DNA of 64,000 nucleotides from Silene latifolia (Eukaryota; Streptophyta; Magnoliopsida; Caryophyllales; Caryophyllaceae), in the NCBI RefSeq assembly GCF_048544455.1, contig NC_133526.1:9750001-9814000 (forward strand), in the 5' to 3' direction. Below, piece after piece: positions 1 to 12,214 of the stretch (position 1 is the stretch's first letter; the number at the start of each line of letters is the position of its first letter). The notes under the pieces are model-generated. The model made no database searches. It was not told where the DNA came from and saw nothing but the letters and a program-made list of their open reading frames with translations. The translations under genes and the position numbers were made by a program.

Positions 1-1187
1 AATGCTCTTTCGCCCCTCGCCCCTCGACTAAAATCGCTCCATGGCCTCTGAACAATCAATTGCTGCATTCTCAATCGAAATTCAAAGGTACAAATTAAGA
101 GTGAATCCAAAAGTTTACTAGGGTACGGTCATAAATTCAGTAAAAATGAATTGAAAATCAATCGAGTTACGAATCCTTTTTAGTTATCTCATATGTCGGT
201 GTAATTTGTAAATATCATGATTGAAATAGTTATATCCATGTAATTAAGTTTGGATTTACAAAAATTAAGATAGTTAAATAATATATTAAAAAAAAAGAAT
301 AGATTTGAAGAGGGAAAAAAATCATTGGGGGTAGAATTGGGAAGTTAGTATAAAATTCGGGCGATGTTAGTAAAAACTCGGGCGACAAAAAGTAGTACCC
401 TTTTTTTTTCAACCCGGAATAGATTATTGTATAGTCTTTAATACTATTTTTATTTTTATATAGGATCGTGGACATAAGTATAACAAGAGATGGATCAAAT
501 TCTTGAAATAGTAATAAGGAACTTAAAAAATTTTATGAACCTTTTGGAATTCGGATTTTGGGAATATAGTTTTTTAAATTATTGAGCTATTGAAATGAAA
601 ATTTAATTCGTAATACATGGAGTAGATACGACCATACCGTTGAAGCGTATCTAATATTCTTCTATCGATATGATAAATGTTTTTCGAATGTAAATAATAT
701 TGAAGCATGCACGTGGCTATAAGACTTCAAAGATATTTCTACGGGAGGGTTGATGGGGAGGTCTGGAAATAATTTGGAGATGACTATACTGAGGTATTGC
801 GTTTACAACCTTATAAGGCGTTATTGAATATTTTTCCATACGGAATTTATTATATACGGATGATTTCAACTTTTAATATTTAAAAAACTCACTTTATTAT
901 ATTGCGGAGTAAAACACACGTATATATAATGAGTCGTCTTTGTCATTGCTCCGTTTTAAAGTTTCTCAAAATTAATAGCTACCACATTGTCACTTGCAGG
1001 ATTCGATTTACAAAAAGAAATAAAAGTTGTCAAAGAAATAAGGTATTAACTAACTAATTTCTACGTATTTCAAGACTGTATATTTTTAAATGGATTAACA
1101 ACTAATTGCTCGAACATATATTAACAATACAATAAAAATATCAAAATTAAAACAGATAAACCCGTGAATTTCACGGGTCACAACTAG
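1..1187 (+). mobile_element. Helitron 3' terminus with AT-rich upstream sequence
   Basis: The 3' end is recognisable. A palindrome ACCCGTGAATTTCACGGGT at about 1160-1178 is followed eight bases later by CTAG at 1184-1187 and then a T, the classic plant Helitron terminus (hairpin, CTRR, insertion between A and T). Two other termini of the same style occur at 11841 and 39047. No 5' end beginning TC was found upstream, so the element may start outside the window. Positions 1-1150 are AT-rich and hold no gene I can support. Confidence 0.55.
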
Positions 1188-1200
1188 TTTTTAATTATTA

Positions 1201-1790
1201 ATTTGGAAAATTCACGTGATACTCCTGAACTATGTCATTTTGTAACTGTTACCCAACTTTTTAAGTTTGTACACAAAGTACTCTTGAATTTTTTTTTCAA
1301 GCATGGCATGCCCTTTTATCATTCTTAAAGTTTTCAATTAAGCATAAATCATAGACCAAAAATCGGATTTGGGCAATTCTTTTTTTCAAATTGATTAACC
1401 TTTCGAGATCTATAACACTACTACAAATCCAGGCAACTACAACGCCCCTTTAACAACGATTATTCACGAAAATCACAATAGACCCGTTGTTATATTAAAA
1501 CCCGTTGTTATAACTTTCCCCCCAAAATTGAGTCACACTTTCCACAACGGGTTTTTATACATAAAACCGTGGTTAATAGTTTTAACAACGGTTTCCTTAA
1601 GTAAACCAACCGTTGTTAAAACCTTCTACAACGGACGCTTTAACAACGTCCGCTTTTTTATATAACAACGGTTTTTGACCGTTGTTATAGTCTGTATCTG
1701 TAGTAGTGTAATTTGACAAAATGAAAATGGTTATTAGAAAATTTAAGATTGAGGTTATAGTCGATTTGAGATTTTCGTACAAAAAAACCC
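1201..1790. repeat. Partial Mutator-like MITE (family of 54827-55350)
   Basis: From about 1201 the sequence matches the left arm of the element at 54827-55350 (GGAAAATTCACGTGATACTC and onward), up to about 1790 where similarity stops. It is cut on the left by the Helitron end at 1187 and interrupted by a CACTA MITE at 1416-1708. No right terminal repeat was seen. Confidence 0.5.
1416..1708. mobile_element. CACTA MITE, 293 bp, with perfect TAA target duplication
   Basis: The ends are CACTACTACAAATCCAGGC on the left and the inverse GTCTGTATCTGTAGTAGTG on the right. They are flanked by TAA at 1413-1415 and 1709-1711, the 3-bp duplication expected for En/Spm (CACTA) elements. The interior is subterminal repeats built around AACAACGG and CCGTTGTT, the same motifs as in the large CACTA at 17576-27209. 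The related sequence at 55041-55055 carries one uninterrupted TAA, an empty site. There is no coding capacity. Confidence 0.85.
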
Positions 1791-2429
1791 CGTTTCCCTT
1801 AATAAAAGGACTTTTCAAACGTGTATTTTTAATAAAACCGGTTTTAGTTTTCCCGAGGATTTTCTTACAAAACAAATTTTCCCTAATAAATTTAAAAATC
1901 GAAAGCGCATTTTTTATTTCTCGAGGATTTTCAACATCATGCTAAAAAAGTTTATTTTAAAACTAATTGCGTAGTAGGATTGATTATCATAATATTAAAA
2001 GTAAAATATGTCGAAATTTTTGCGAAAAATAAAATTATCGAAAAAAAGGGATGTCTGATAACAAGTTGATCAATTAATTAAATCAGAATAAGAATATAGG
2101 AGTTAGCAATCCAATTTTGTTGGTATCATCCAAACAAATCTAATCCATTCAATTATTTATTTAATTAGTCTATTTATATTCAACCTCAATGTGTTAAATT
2201 TAAAGTTCAACCAATCTATTTACAAATAAATGGATGATGAAAAAAATCGTGAGAAAGTCCTTTATTTTTCTACCAATATAGACAATCCTTTACTTACTCT
2301 ATTATGTGTAGAAATCGAACCCGAAATCTAAAATATATTTAATTTATAATTCATTAGCACCGTAATGTAGTTCTTTTTTAGTATATTAATTTCTGCTCGG
2401 TCTATTCTTTCTTTTCATGATGGAATTCG

Positions 2430-2430
<1 letters not shown>
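1790..2430. other. AT-rich non-coding stretch
   Basis: No open frame or repeat that I can name. The right part may be the degraded left end of the plastid insertion that is recognisable from about 2430. Confidence 0.4.
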
Positions 2431-4230
<1,800 letters not shown>

Positions 4231-4778
4231 TGTTTTCACATCGAGAATTCTTTCACTACTACAGATACAGGCTATAACAACGGTCAAAAACCGTTGTTAT
4301 ATAAAAAAGCGGACGTTGTTAAAGCGTCCGTTGTAGAAGGTTTTAACAACGGTTGGTTTACTTAAGGAAACCGTTGTTAAAACTATTAACCACGGTTTTA
4401 TGTATAAAAACCCGTTGTGGAAAGTGTGACACAATTTTGGGGGGAAAGTTGTAACAACGGGTTTTAATATACAAAACCGTTGTTATAACTAAAGACAACG
4501 GGTTGTTATAAAATAACCGTTGTTGTTTGTTCTTAAAAAATAAAAAAAAAATTAAATTAAATATTACTAGATGCATGCATAATTACGGCCTGATAGAATT
4601 CCGATGCATGCATTATTACTGACATCACTGTACATATGAACGGATAATATGGAATGAGAAGGGTTAGTAATAGGATTTGAAGCAGCATTATTGAGAGATA
4701 TGATGATGATTATGGCACAACTTCCTAACATATATATTAATTAAAAAGCAATTAACTCAACCCACACATTGCTTAGTA

Positions 4779-5151
4779 TAAATACATTGCATATCTCAAC
4801 TAACATTTCCATTATCTCATATATTCATCTCCAAACTCTATCTGTTAAAACAAACTCTACTTAATCTTTCAAATCAAACTCAAAAAACTCTAACAAAATG
4901 AATGATTTCATCCTAAAGACTCTTACCATGATCGAGAACAACAACAACTTCATCCGCCTGGTTCCTCCATATTGAGGAAAGTTTCGGGAGCTACCTTGCG
5001 GAAGCTCGATCCGCACCGAAGCACGCCAAAGAAGATGGCTTGACGGAGCGGCGATTGCGGCTATATGACGATATAGCAATCTGGCCGAACTAACCTCCAA
5101 ATAGCCAAGGAGGAGAGGATGGATACGATAGAGCACAATAAGATCCTCCAT
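4779..5151 (+). other. TATA box and short frames inside the non-autonomous CACTA
   Basis: A TATAAATAC box (about 4779) is followed by a C- and A-rich leader and an ATG at about 4898 that opens a 25-codon frame (MNDFILKTLTMIENNNNFIR and onward). A second, shifted frame continues to about 5096 with IEESFGSYLAEARSAPKHAK. The stretch is richer in GC than its surroundings. It could be a captured host fragment or a remnant of the element's second gene. I recognise no family and do not claim a protein. Confidence 0.3.
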
Positions 5152-5455
5152 GAAAATATAAGAATTGCATTTTTACATATGTAAATTTTTTTTTTAATTT
5201 ATGTATTTATAAATATATATATTATATTAATTATGTTTATCTTACTTCTTCATCTTGCTTCTTCATTGTTTTAGTAACTAATTATGCGAACAATACTTAA
5301 ACAAATAACATAATGGTCGATAAAAACACATATATGCAAAAGAAATAAATAGAAAAAGAAAATAATGACGATGAAACTAACAGTGATGGCGAGATTTACC
5401 TGATAAATACAGAACGTAATAGACGATGAAATCACAGTGACGGCGAGAAGATAAA

Positions 5456-5560
5456 GCGACGATGAGAAAGAGAGAAATAGAGAAAGAGAGAAAGAGAGAA
5501 AGAGAGTGTGTATGTGTTTTGTGTTTGTTTGTCTGTTTGTGTTTGTGTTTGTGTATTAAG
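5456..5560. repeat. GA-rich and GTTT-rich low-complexity tract
   Basis: A run of GAGAAAGA units followed by TGTTTGTGTTT units. It lies in the minus-strand leader of the 1.7-kb CACTA and resembles the pyrimidine-rich 5' leaders seen at 17990-18075 and 22040-22170 in the large CACTA. Confidence 0.6.
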
Positions 5561-5955
5561 GGTTGTGTTTTGTGGGTCACGAAGAGACTTACCTTTGTGT
5601 GGTTTATAGTATGGAAGGTATTGACAACGGTTATTAAACAACAACCGTTGTGAAATATGTTTTAACAACGGTTGTAAAAAACACCCGTTGTCAAATATGT
5701 TTTAACAACGGGTTTCAAAAGTAACCGTTGTGATTACTTTTCACTAACTTTGCGCCAATTTTGCGCCAAATTATTAACAACGGTTCCGCATGTGTGACCC
5801 GTTGTTAAAAATAATAACAACGGTTTTTATAACCATACCCGTTGTAATTGATTTTAGTAAAATTCGCGCCATACATTCTACAACGTCTATTGTGATTTTC
5901 GTGAATAATCGTTGTTAAAGGGGCGTTGTAGTTGCCTAAATTTGTAGTAGTGTTT

Positions 5956-6340
5956 GCAGACAAAGAGATGCCAAATGGGCTTCTTACTACCCAAAAGTCT
6001 ACTCCTACATCTATATATAAATGTTGGTTTATCAAGAATACGCAAAAAAAAGCACTTTGAATTGTTGATTAATCGCCAGAGATGGCTTAGAACCAATAGT
6101 TCATTATCAAATGGATCTTCCATTCTAATACTCTATCCGAGAGTTATCAGTATTCATCAACTATAAGCAGTAGATTCTACATATCAGGTGCAACCACTCT
6201 CTACTAACCAGCTAAGTTTTTTCAAGAGACTGTAATAGAGAAAGATTTTATCAAGATAGAATCTAATGGTAATAGAGTCTCTTGAGCCACACATGATTGG
6301 ATCTAAACTAAATCTTCCTAAGACTAATCAATGATGACTA
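5956..6340. other. Unassigned non-coding stretch
   Basis: Short overlapping frames only. I see no gene, RNA or repeat that I can name. Confidence 0.4.
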
Positions 6341-6341
6341 G

Positions 6342-6790
6342 GGATGACAATGGGTCGGGTTGGATCGGGTTTTGCAAGATCCAAACCCGATCCACTTACT
6401 TATTGGATCACAGATCCATATCCATACCTGATCCATATCCAAAATTTTAAAATTCATACCCAATCTATTATACTTTTTTCAAACCCATACCCGCTCCAAA
6501 TCCATACCCGATCCACTACATAATCCAAAACCCAATACGAAACTTGATTTGACTACATAAAAATTTAATCTTATATGAGAAAATTTAAATTTCAAGGTTA
6601 ATAAAACCTAAATTTTCAATAATATCCACTTGGATCGAGTTCGGGTATGAATGGATCGGGTTTGGATTTGGTTCGGGTTTTCCAATAGTGGATATAGATA
6701 TGGGTTTTTAAATAGTGGATCGGGAATGAGTTTTTAAAGAGTGGGTTTTGATCGAATTTTTTCCTTCGGTTCGATTCGGGTTCGGTTCGA
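6342..6790. repeat. GGATCGGGT-rich repeat, probably a decayed hAT MITE
   Basis: The sequence begins TAGGGATGACAATGGGTCGG and is full of GGATCGGGTT and the complement AACCCGATCC, a composition typical of plant hAT MITEs that start TAGGG or TAGACC. The related elements at 29337-29779 and 35203-35756 have clear ends. Here no matching right terminal repeat or 8-bp duplication could be found. Confidence 0.45.
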
Positions 6791-8609
6791 TTTGAATGGA
6801 CATATTTTTAAAAGAAACCCACGAATTTCCATGAGAATATTTTTATAGAATGGACATATTTTTAAAAGAAGGGGTAACATGAGAAATCTTACAAAATTAA
6901 AGGATACCATGAGAATATTTCGTTTTTTTTGGTACAATTATAGAAAAAATTGTGAAAATAAAAATAAAAGTACTGGTAAGACGGCTTTGTTTTGGCCAAG
7001 CACGACGGCCTCATTTTGCCGTCTCTATAAAAATGGGTGAATTGGAAAATTCTTGATTTGGAAAAATGAGAGATGTTTGGATAAATCATTCTCTTTTTTC
7101 CCATGAATTTCCAACTCCTGCATAATAGAGGAGTTCAATTACCAAGCCCTCTAGTCAATTGGAAACTCATGGATGTCAACCAAATGAATTTTGAGCAATT
7201 CACATCAATTCAAGTGTTTTGTAAAATTATGAAAGATTAATTTTTGTATGGCAACCAAACGAGTCCTAAGTAAAATAAAGGCATAATATAGCAATTCTGT
7301 TTTAAAATTTTGTATAATATTTCTTCCGGCTTGATGTTTGTACTCCTCACATATATTAGAGAACAAAGCGTCTTGCTTGTGACGGGTTAATCCCGTCACA
7401 AGCTGAAGACCTCTCACAAAAAGGGTGAGGGGACAAGGTGAGACACTCCTCATGTGCTTCCTCACTCACCTCTTATGGGTATTTTATGAGAGGAAATGAT
7501 ATCCGTCACAAACTTTTGACGGATATCGCCGTCTTCAATGAGATTTTGTGATTAGAGAAACAGGAAGAAAAATAAAAGTAAGAATCAAATTGTCAGTCCA
7601 TTCATGTCAACCATATCCTAGGACTATAAACCGTTTAATTTAGCAAAGATATTGAAAATGATATATAGAGACTTTGACCTTCTAGAGATCGATGTCTTCA
7701 TTAGTTCTTATTCAGCAAGCCAGCAAGGGTTGCTCATGCTGAATAGCTGATGGAAAGAAAAATCTTCAAATTAATAATCTAAAATTTCGAAACCAAAGAC
7801 CGTTCCTTCATTGTTAGTACACACCGTCATGGACTGATTAATCATCAAATAAAAGCAATTAATTTTTTTGTGGTCATTTTTATTTTAAAAAACTAGTTTT
7901 GTATTGAAGTTTCATGTCGACGATCACACATTCCCTACAATTCAATCATTTTAATACAATTTAAACAGTAAGGAGTATGTTATTCCTCTGTAATAATCAA
8001 TAATTTACATTTATTTTATTTTACTTTAAAAAAATAAAGTAAATGTAAACGATTAACGAAGAGAAGGATGAGGTGAACCACCACCGCATCAAACCCGTTT
8101 GGTTAAGATATATTTATAAGTAAGATGATATTTTGTGATATTAAGATCAGTAGGTCTCACGAGTGGCCATTTTCCACGAATTTAGTGAGAGACATAATAG
8201 GGAAAAAAGAAATTCAATGGATCTCTCACTCCATCATGTGAGAGGTCTCTCAATAACGTTATTGATAGACCGTTTCTCTAGATTTTTTGTATATTTTATG
8301 ATAAAATATCTCATATTTAAGAAAGTAATATTCGTCATAAAATTAAAAACGGTCAAACAATAATTTGATGTAAAATATATGAATTCCACCGAGATAAATA
8401 GATACGAGCTTTTGTTATTCTCCAGACAATTAACTTTTGTCTCACATAAATTATTTAAACGTTTTAAATTTAAGACAGAAATATTCGTCTTAACTAAAAA
8501 TTTGTGATTACTTAAGATAGCCCCTCTTCATATGCGTTTTTCAAAGTAATTCAATATTAAGAAGTCCACAATATTTGACGTGATGGTAATTTACTACTTG
8601 GAATTGCAC
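6791..8609 (+). other. Unit A: duplicated region upstream of PR-10a
   Basis: The region holds markers shared by all units. These are the right arm of a GGTACC-type MITE (about 6880-6915), the segment GGCCAAGCACGACGGCCTCA (about 6993), and the segment around AAACCGTTTAATTTAGCAA (about 7628) that recurs at 29799, 40391 and 51508. A MITE sits at 7364-7550. No gene was found; short frames here are not conserved. Confidence 0.6.
7364..7550. mobile_element. Mutator-like MITE with 9-bp target duplication
   Basis: The element starts CAAAGCGTCTTGCTTGTGAC and ends CTTCAATGAGATTTTGTG. It is flanked by the perfect 9-bp duplication ATTAGAGAA (7355-7363, 7551-7559). Copies of the family lie at 37909-38096 and 39242-39465. 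A 9-bp duplication suggests Mutator-type mobilisation, an inference from size alone. Confidence 0.75.
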
Positions 8610-8617
8610 TATAAATA
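8610..8617 (+). promoter_or_regulatory. TATA box of PR-10a
   Basis: TATAAATA lies 113 bp before the PR-10a ATG. The surrounding 100 bp, including the motif GAGACGAAATAGCAAACA just downstream, is conserved before all four PR-10 genes. Confidence 0.7.
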
Positions 8618-8722
8618 TGAGACGAAATAGCAAACAATTGTATCAACCTCCTTCATTTCACTACCAATCCTAACTTCAAACATCTTATATTTCTCCATTT
8701 AGGCTCTTCACAAAAATCGATA

Positions 8723-9208
8723 ATGGGAGTTTCAACACACACAATGGTCGACTGCACTAGCCCTGTGGCTGCGGCTAGGTTGTTTAATGCTTTCTGCATT
8801 GATAACCATAATTTCATGCCAAAAGCGTTACCCAATTTTGTGAAAAGTGTAGACGTTGTTCATGGTGAACCTGGCACGGTTGGGTCTGTCAGACAACTCA
8901 ACTTCCCTGAAGGGAAGCCCTTCAAATACGCGAAAAATAGAGTGGATGAAATTGATGCAGGCAAGTTCTACTGCAAGTACACCACCATTGAAGGTGATGT
9001 CCTTCGTGAAAACATAGAATATGTAGTTCACGAGACAACCTTCGAGCCATCAGGGAACGGAACTCACTACACGATGGTGACAAACTACCACACAAAGGGA
9101 GATTTTGTGGTAACTGATGACCACGTCGCAGCTGGAAAACAGAATATCAAGAAGATGTTCGACACTGCTTCCGAATACCTCGCCGCCAATCCTCAGCTAT
9201 ATGCTTGA
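8723..9208 (+). CDS. PR-10a: PR-10/Bet v 1 family protein, single exon
   Basis: PR-10 proteins are small cytosolic Bet v 1-fold proteins with a large hydrophobic cavity that binds ligands such as flavonoids or cytokinins. They are often induced by pathogens or stress. This 161-aa protein has the family's typical length, the start [20 protein letters not shown], the glycine-rich loop GEPGTVG at residues 48-54, and the C-terminal helix [20 protein letters not shown]. The ATG is the first after a conserved leader. No intron is present, although the family usually has one near codon 62-64 and the paralogue at 46230 has it exactly there. This copy alone has His47 and ends NPQLYA; the others have Gln47 and NPHLYA. 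The ORF is intact and probably functional. Ligand and expression are unknown. Confidence 0.95.
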   Translation: MGVSTHTMVDCTSPVAAARLFNAFCIDNHNFMPKALPNFVKSVDVVHGEPGTVGSVRQLNFPEGKPFKYAKNRVDEIDAGKFYCKYTTIEGDVLRENIEYVVHETTFEPSGNGTHYTMVTNYHTKGDFVVTDDHVAAGKQNIKKMFDTASEYLAANPQLYA

Positions 9209-9450
9209 ATTTTGGATTGGTGTGTGATTAATCAAGGAGAATATGGTTTTTATTGAGTTTTATGCGAGTGTTTTGTTGCTTTTGTAACCCAAAATATTGG
9301 GCTCTCTTTATATGGTGTTTTGTTACTTATATGTTTGAAATTTGAATTGGTGTGTGATTCATCAAGGATATGATATGGTGGCTTTAGAGAATAAGATTTG
9401 CACTGCGTTTTATGCGTGTGTTTTCTTGCTTTTGTAACCAATTTTTTTTT
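9209..9450 (+). repeat. PR-10a 3' UTR with internal tandem duplication
   Basis: The block from the stop codon onward (TTGGTGTGTGATTAATCAAGG at about 9217) recurs about 130 bp later (TTGGTGTGTGATTCATCAAGG at about 9346), with matching sequence after each copy up to the GCTTTTGTAACC segment. This is a local duplication specific to this gene copy. Confidence 0.7.
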
Positions 9451-9508
9451 TTTTTTTTTTTTTAACGAAAGAACCCGCAGCCATTACCTTTGTTACGTAC
9501 TGGTTAAA
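9441..9508 (-). mobile_element. SINE-like 3' fragment with poly(T) (antisense poly(A))
   Basis: A long T run followed by AACGAAAGAACCCGCAGCC lies between copies of the segment that reads CCAAAATATTG in intact paralogues. The same insertion lies after PR-10c and PR-10d, where the flanking duplication is clearer, but not after PR-10b. Read on the minus strand it is a short body ending in poly(A), as expected of a 5'-truncated SINE. Confidence 0.5.
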
Positions 9509-9654
9509 TCCAAAATATTGGGTTTTATGGTGTTTTGTTTCATTTTCAATTTTTGTTCACTTGAGAATAAAATGTTTCATTATAATAAATGACTATTTGT
9601 GATCTTTGCTTTACTTTTACCGATTGTGTACGTGAAAATGTAGTACATTACTTT

Positions 9655-9775
9655 CAGGTGTCACAAATTCTCAATTGTGGCGGACATTTTTTTGTCACAA
9701 GCACGTGATCTCTTATAAGCTATAAGTGAGAGAGCAAATGGAAAAGATGTTGTGAGAGGTCACAAGCATTGCAGT
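9655..9775. repeat. Decayed MITE, CACAAATTCTC type
   Basis: Begins CACAAATTCTCAATTGTGG and ends near GTGAGAGGTCACAAGC. It is related to the family at 7364-7550. The same insertion follows PR-10b (about 34612-34722) and PR-10c (about 47163-47272), so it predates those duplications. Confidence 0.5.
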
Positions 9776-9780
9776 AACAA

Positions 9781-10367
9781 TGTAAAAGGAAAAGAGAGAA
9801 CCGATTCGTAGTGACGTGGTATGAGAGCCACTGCCTTGAAAACTATATTTCCGGTACGACCATGGTGGCGATCATCAATTGACCGGTAGTTCCCCTAGGA
9901 TTTACACTACTGCACTCAGGCACGCCCACTCGAGACTGAGAGTATTGGAACGACATAATTTTCTTTACCCAGAAATGTTATAGAAGAGAAGAGAGGAAAA
10001 GAGAATTGTGTTGTGTGTTTCTGGAGTGAAGACGCAGGTCGTATTTATAGGAGAATTGAGTAGGTGAGGAGCCAAAAAACGATTCCGCATTTACAGCAGT
10101 TAAACGCAATTAAGGAGGCATTAACACAAAAGGTTGTCTCGTGAATCCCAAATCCCAAATATGTAGTTCACGAGACATCTTATAACTCCTTATAATTCAT
10201 TTAGTCTAATTTCAATAACTCTCATTTATCATTAGCACTAGGAGGGTTTATTGAGATCAATTATAACCGAGAACTCAAGAGATATATTAATAAAAGTCAT
10301 ATAATTCAAGATTATAAATAAGACCACAAAAAGGCGGCGCGACTTCCATTCATCTATAATTTTTTAT
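9781..10367. other. Unassigned region, possibly a solo-LTR relic
   Basis: No open frame of note. On the minus strand a TATA-like CCTATAAATACGACC (about 10040) precedes a pyrimidine-rich stretch, as in an LTR or a leader. TGGTATGAGAGCC at about 9819 resembles a tRNA-Met primer site but lies in the wrong relation to that TATA box. A hairpin sits at 10135-10177. I do not assign the region. Confidence 0.3.
10135..10177. other. Hairpin containing 20 nt identical to PR-10 coding sequence
   Basis: An 11-bp perfect inverted repeat (TGTCTCGTGAA / TTCACGAGACA) encloses a 21-nt loop. The loop end plus right arm (10158-10177, AATATGTAGTTCACGAGACA) is identical to 9018-9037 in PR-10a, codons for EYVVHET. 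This may be a captured fragment or coincidence. Confidence 0.5.
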
Positions 10368-11157
10368 GGGTGGTGCTCATTCATGTACGGGTTTTACTCT
10401 TTTATGGACGTAAATGACTATAATACCCCTTTTATTTTTAATGATTTCATTTTTTACCCTTTTTTTAGTCTCTCTCTTCTTCCCTATTCTCACTCTAACT
10501 ACCACCATCTAACCACCACCCGTCAGCCACCATCCACCACCCTCACCGCCACCTCTCTTGCGCCACCGGTCGGTCTTAACAACCTCCTCAGACCGGCACA
10601 GATCCACCTTCTAACAATGATCTTAATGCGGTATATTTCTCGTCAGAAAACATGGTGTGATGGTGTTCAACGATGGCCTTAATCTGACGATGACGACCTC
10701 CTCAATCTCCTATGATGTTTCAAGCATAAAACAATTGCACGGTCCTCCATGTTCTGACAATTGAGCAACATATGGTGTAGTGCGTGGTGTCCCCACCAAA
10801 TTATTAGGCAACAGCAAAACAAACTACATCCGAAGGCCGAAGAATAAAACTGCAGTGCTCGGAGTAAATCTTACAATTACAAACCCTAATTTAATTAGTA
10901 TAAATCTATTTCATAATTTGATACTCCGTATAACACAATTAATAAAATTAAGAGTTAGAATTATTACTTGATCGATACGAGAATTAGCATTCATAATTGT
11001 GAAATTTGACGGATTCGATAATTTTGTAGATTTGATTAACCTTGTGAGTGAGAGAATTAAAGAGACTTGAAGAGAATTAGACTAAGGGCATAATATGGAA
11101 AAGTAATGAAAAAAAGTATATGAATAAGTAAAACTCGTACATGAATAAGCAACTACG
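10368..11157. mobile_element. hAT-like MITE, 790 bp, 8-bp target duplication TTTTTTAT
   Basis: Left end GGGTGGTGCTCATTCATGTA. The right end, inverted, reads CGTAGTTGCTTATTCATGTA. Both sides carry TTTTTTAT (10360-10367, 11158-11165), an 8-bp duplication as made by hAT transposases. The interior has a CCACC-rich stretch and no transposase. Family members are at 30344-31083 and 41147-41711. Confidence 0.75.
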
Positions 11158-11165
11158 TTTTTTAT

Positions 11166-11514
11166 TTGCATACTTTTGTTTAGTCTTTTACTCTCTATTA
11201 AATTTGATTCTAATTTACTTTTGTTTATTTTTTGAGTGGACTTACCAAGGATCTAAACGTGAAATGTCGAGTATAAACAATTAATATTTCATTCTTTCTA
11301 CTTTTACTTCACATATACACGCATTATTTTTGTTTCCCTTAAGTAAGTTTGATTTAGTGGTTACAATCCTCGAATATTAAAATGGAATACTCACTTACGG
11401 GTTGTCATTAAGACAAATCAAACCATAATATAGATTCAAGGGTTTTGGTGTCATTCCTCATTACATAGTTTTGACTAATATCACAAAATTTCAAAATACC
11501 CTAACTATAATATA
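11166..11514. other. AT-rich stretch, no gene seen
   Basis: No frame or repeat that I can support. Confidence 0.4.
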
Positions 11515-11722
11515 CTCCCTCCGTCCTGGTCAATTGCCGTTCTTTGGTTTTGACACAAAGATCAAGGAAAGAGGAAGTCACCAATTACTAAATGACAAGT
11601 GGAACAAATTGAGTGTGAATGATCAAATTACACATCAAGTTCATTCTTAAAATAGAAAGGACAACAATTGACTAAGACACCCCAACATGGAAAAGGACAA
11701 CAAATGAACGAGACAGATGGAG
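11515..11722. mobile_element. Stowaway-like MITE, 208 bp
   Basis: Starts CTCCCTCCGTCCTGGTCAAT, ends in the inverse ATGGAG, and has TA on both sides (11513-11514, 11723-11724). This matches the Tc1/mariner-type Stowaway signature. Confidence 0.75.
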
Positions 11723-11810
11723 TATCTCCAAGTCTAAAAAAAAGTACAGAAAAAAGCCTGAAAACATTTTCACGAACAATACAACGAAAACGAAACAACA
11801 AAAAAAGTCA

Positions 11811-11841
11811 AACCCGTGATTTTCACGGGTCATAAAACTAG
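11811..11841 (+). mobile_element. Helitron 3' terminus
   Basis: The palindrome AACCCGTGATTTTCACGGGT (11811-11830) is followed by CATAAAACTAG and then T. This is a Helitron 3' hairpin with CTAG end. I could not find the 5' TC end upstream, so the length is unknown. Confidence 0.6.
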
Positions 11842-11862
11842 TTTTATCTTCAAAAGATATTA

Positions 11863-12121
11863 CTCCCTCCCATCCAAACCAAAGGTTACATTTGACTTTA
11901 TTACGCATGCCGAGGTACGTTTTGCAACGTGAATATCTTTAGTTATACATTATTAAAAATTATAAAAACTTGATATTCTTATAGAATTCATGATGATGAA
12001 TCAAACAAGATCTCGCATGACTATGTTTTCTCTTATACATTACTAATAATACCAAAGATTATCTACAATCATGAATAGTGCCAAAAAGTCAAATGTAACC
12101 TTTGGTTTGGATGGGAGGGAG
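11863..12121. mobile_element. Stowaway-like MITE with long inverted repeats, 259 bp
   Basis: Begins CTCCCTCCCATCCAAACCAA and ends in its near-perfect inverse TTGGTTTGGATGGGAGGGAG. TA duplicated at 11861-11862 and 12122-12123. The long, almost intact terminal repeats suggest it is fairly young. Confidence 0.85.
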
Positions 12122-12214
12122 TATAAATTAATATTGTCAATGACTTTCTTAAAAGAGTCGTCTAAATTATTTAAAAGCATTTGATTTAGCGGAATTAAAA
12201 TGTTATTATCGTAT

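Larger units (their letters stand above)
4254..5952 (-). mobile_element. Non-autonomous CACTA element, 1.7 kb, with TTT target duplication
   Basis: The left end reads CACTACTACAGATACAGGC, the right end is its inverted partner (GCCTAAATTTGTAGTAGTG), and TTT flanks both sides (4251-4253, 5953-5955). Both ends carry dense subterminal repeats (AACAACGG / CCGTTGTT) at 4270-4530 and 5620-5930. No transposase is present. The middle holds two leader-like units: one on + with a TATAAATAC box near 4779, and one on - around 5390-5470 ending in a donor-like ATCAG/GTAAAT, resembling the leader of tnp2 in the large CACTA. The right end therefore probably corresponds to the transposase-side end of the autonomous element. 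Confidence 0.85.

Noticed and set aside
9805-9835. TGGTATGAGAGCC as a copia primer-binding site
   Set aside because: The nearby LTR-like TATA is on the opposite strand and no LTR end precedes it. A solo-LTR reading stays open but unsupported.
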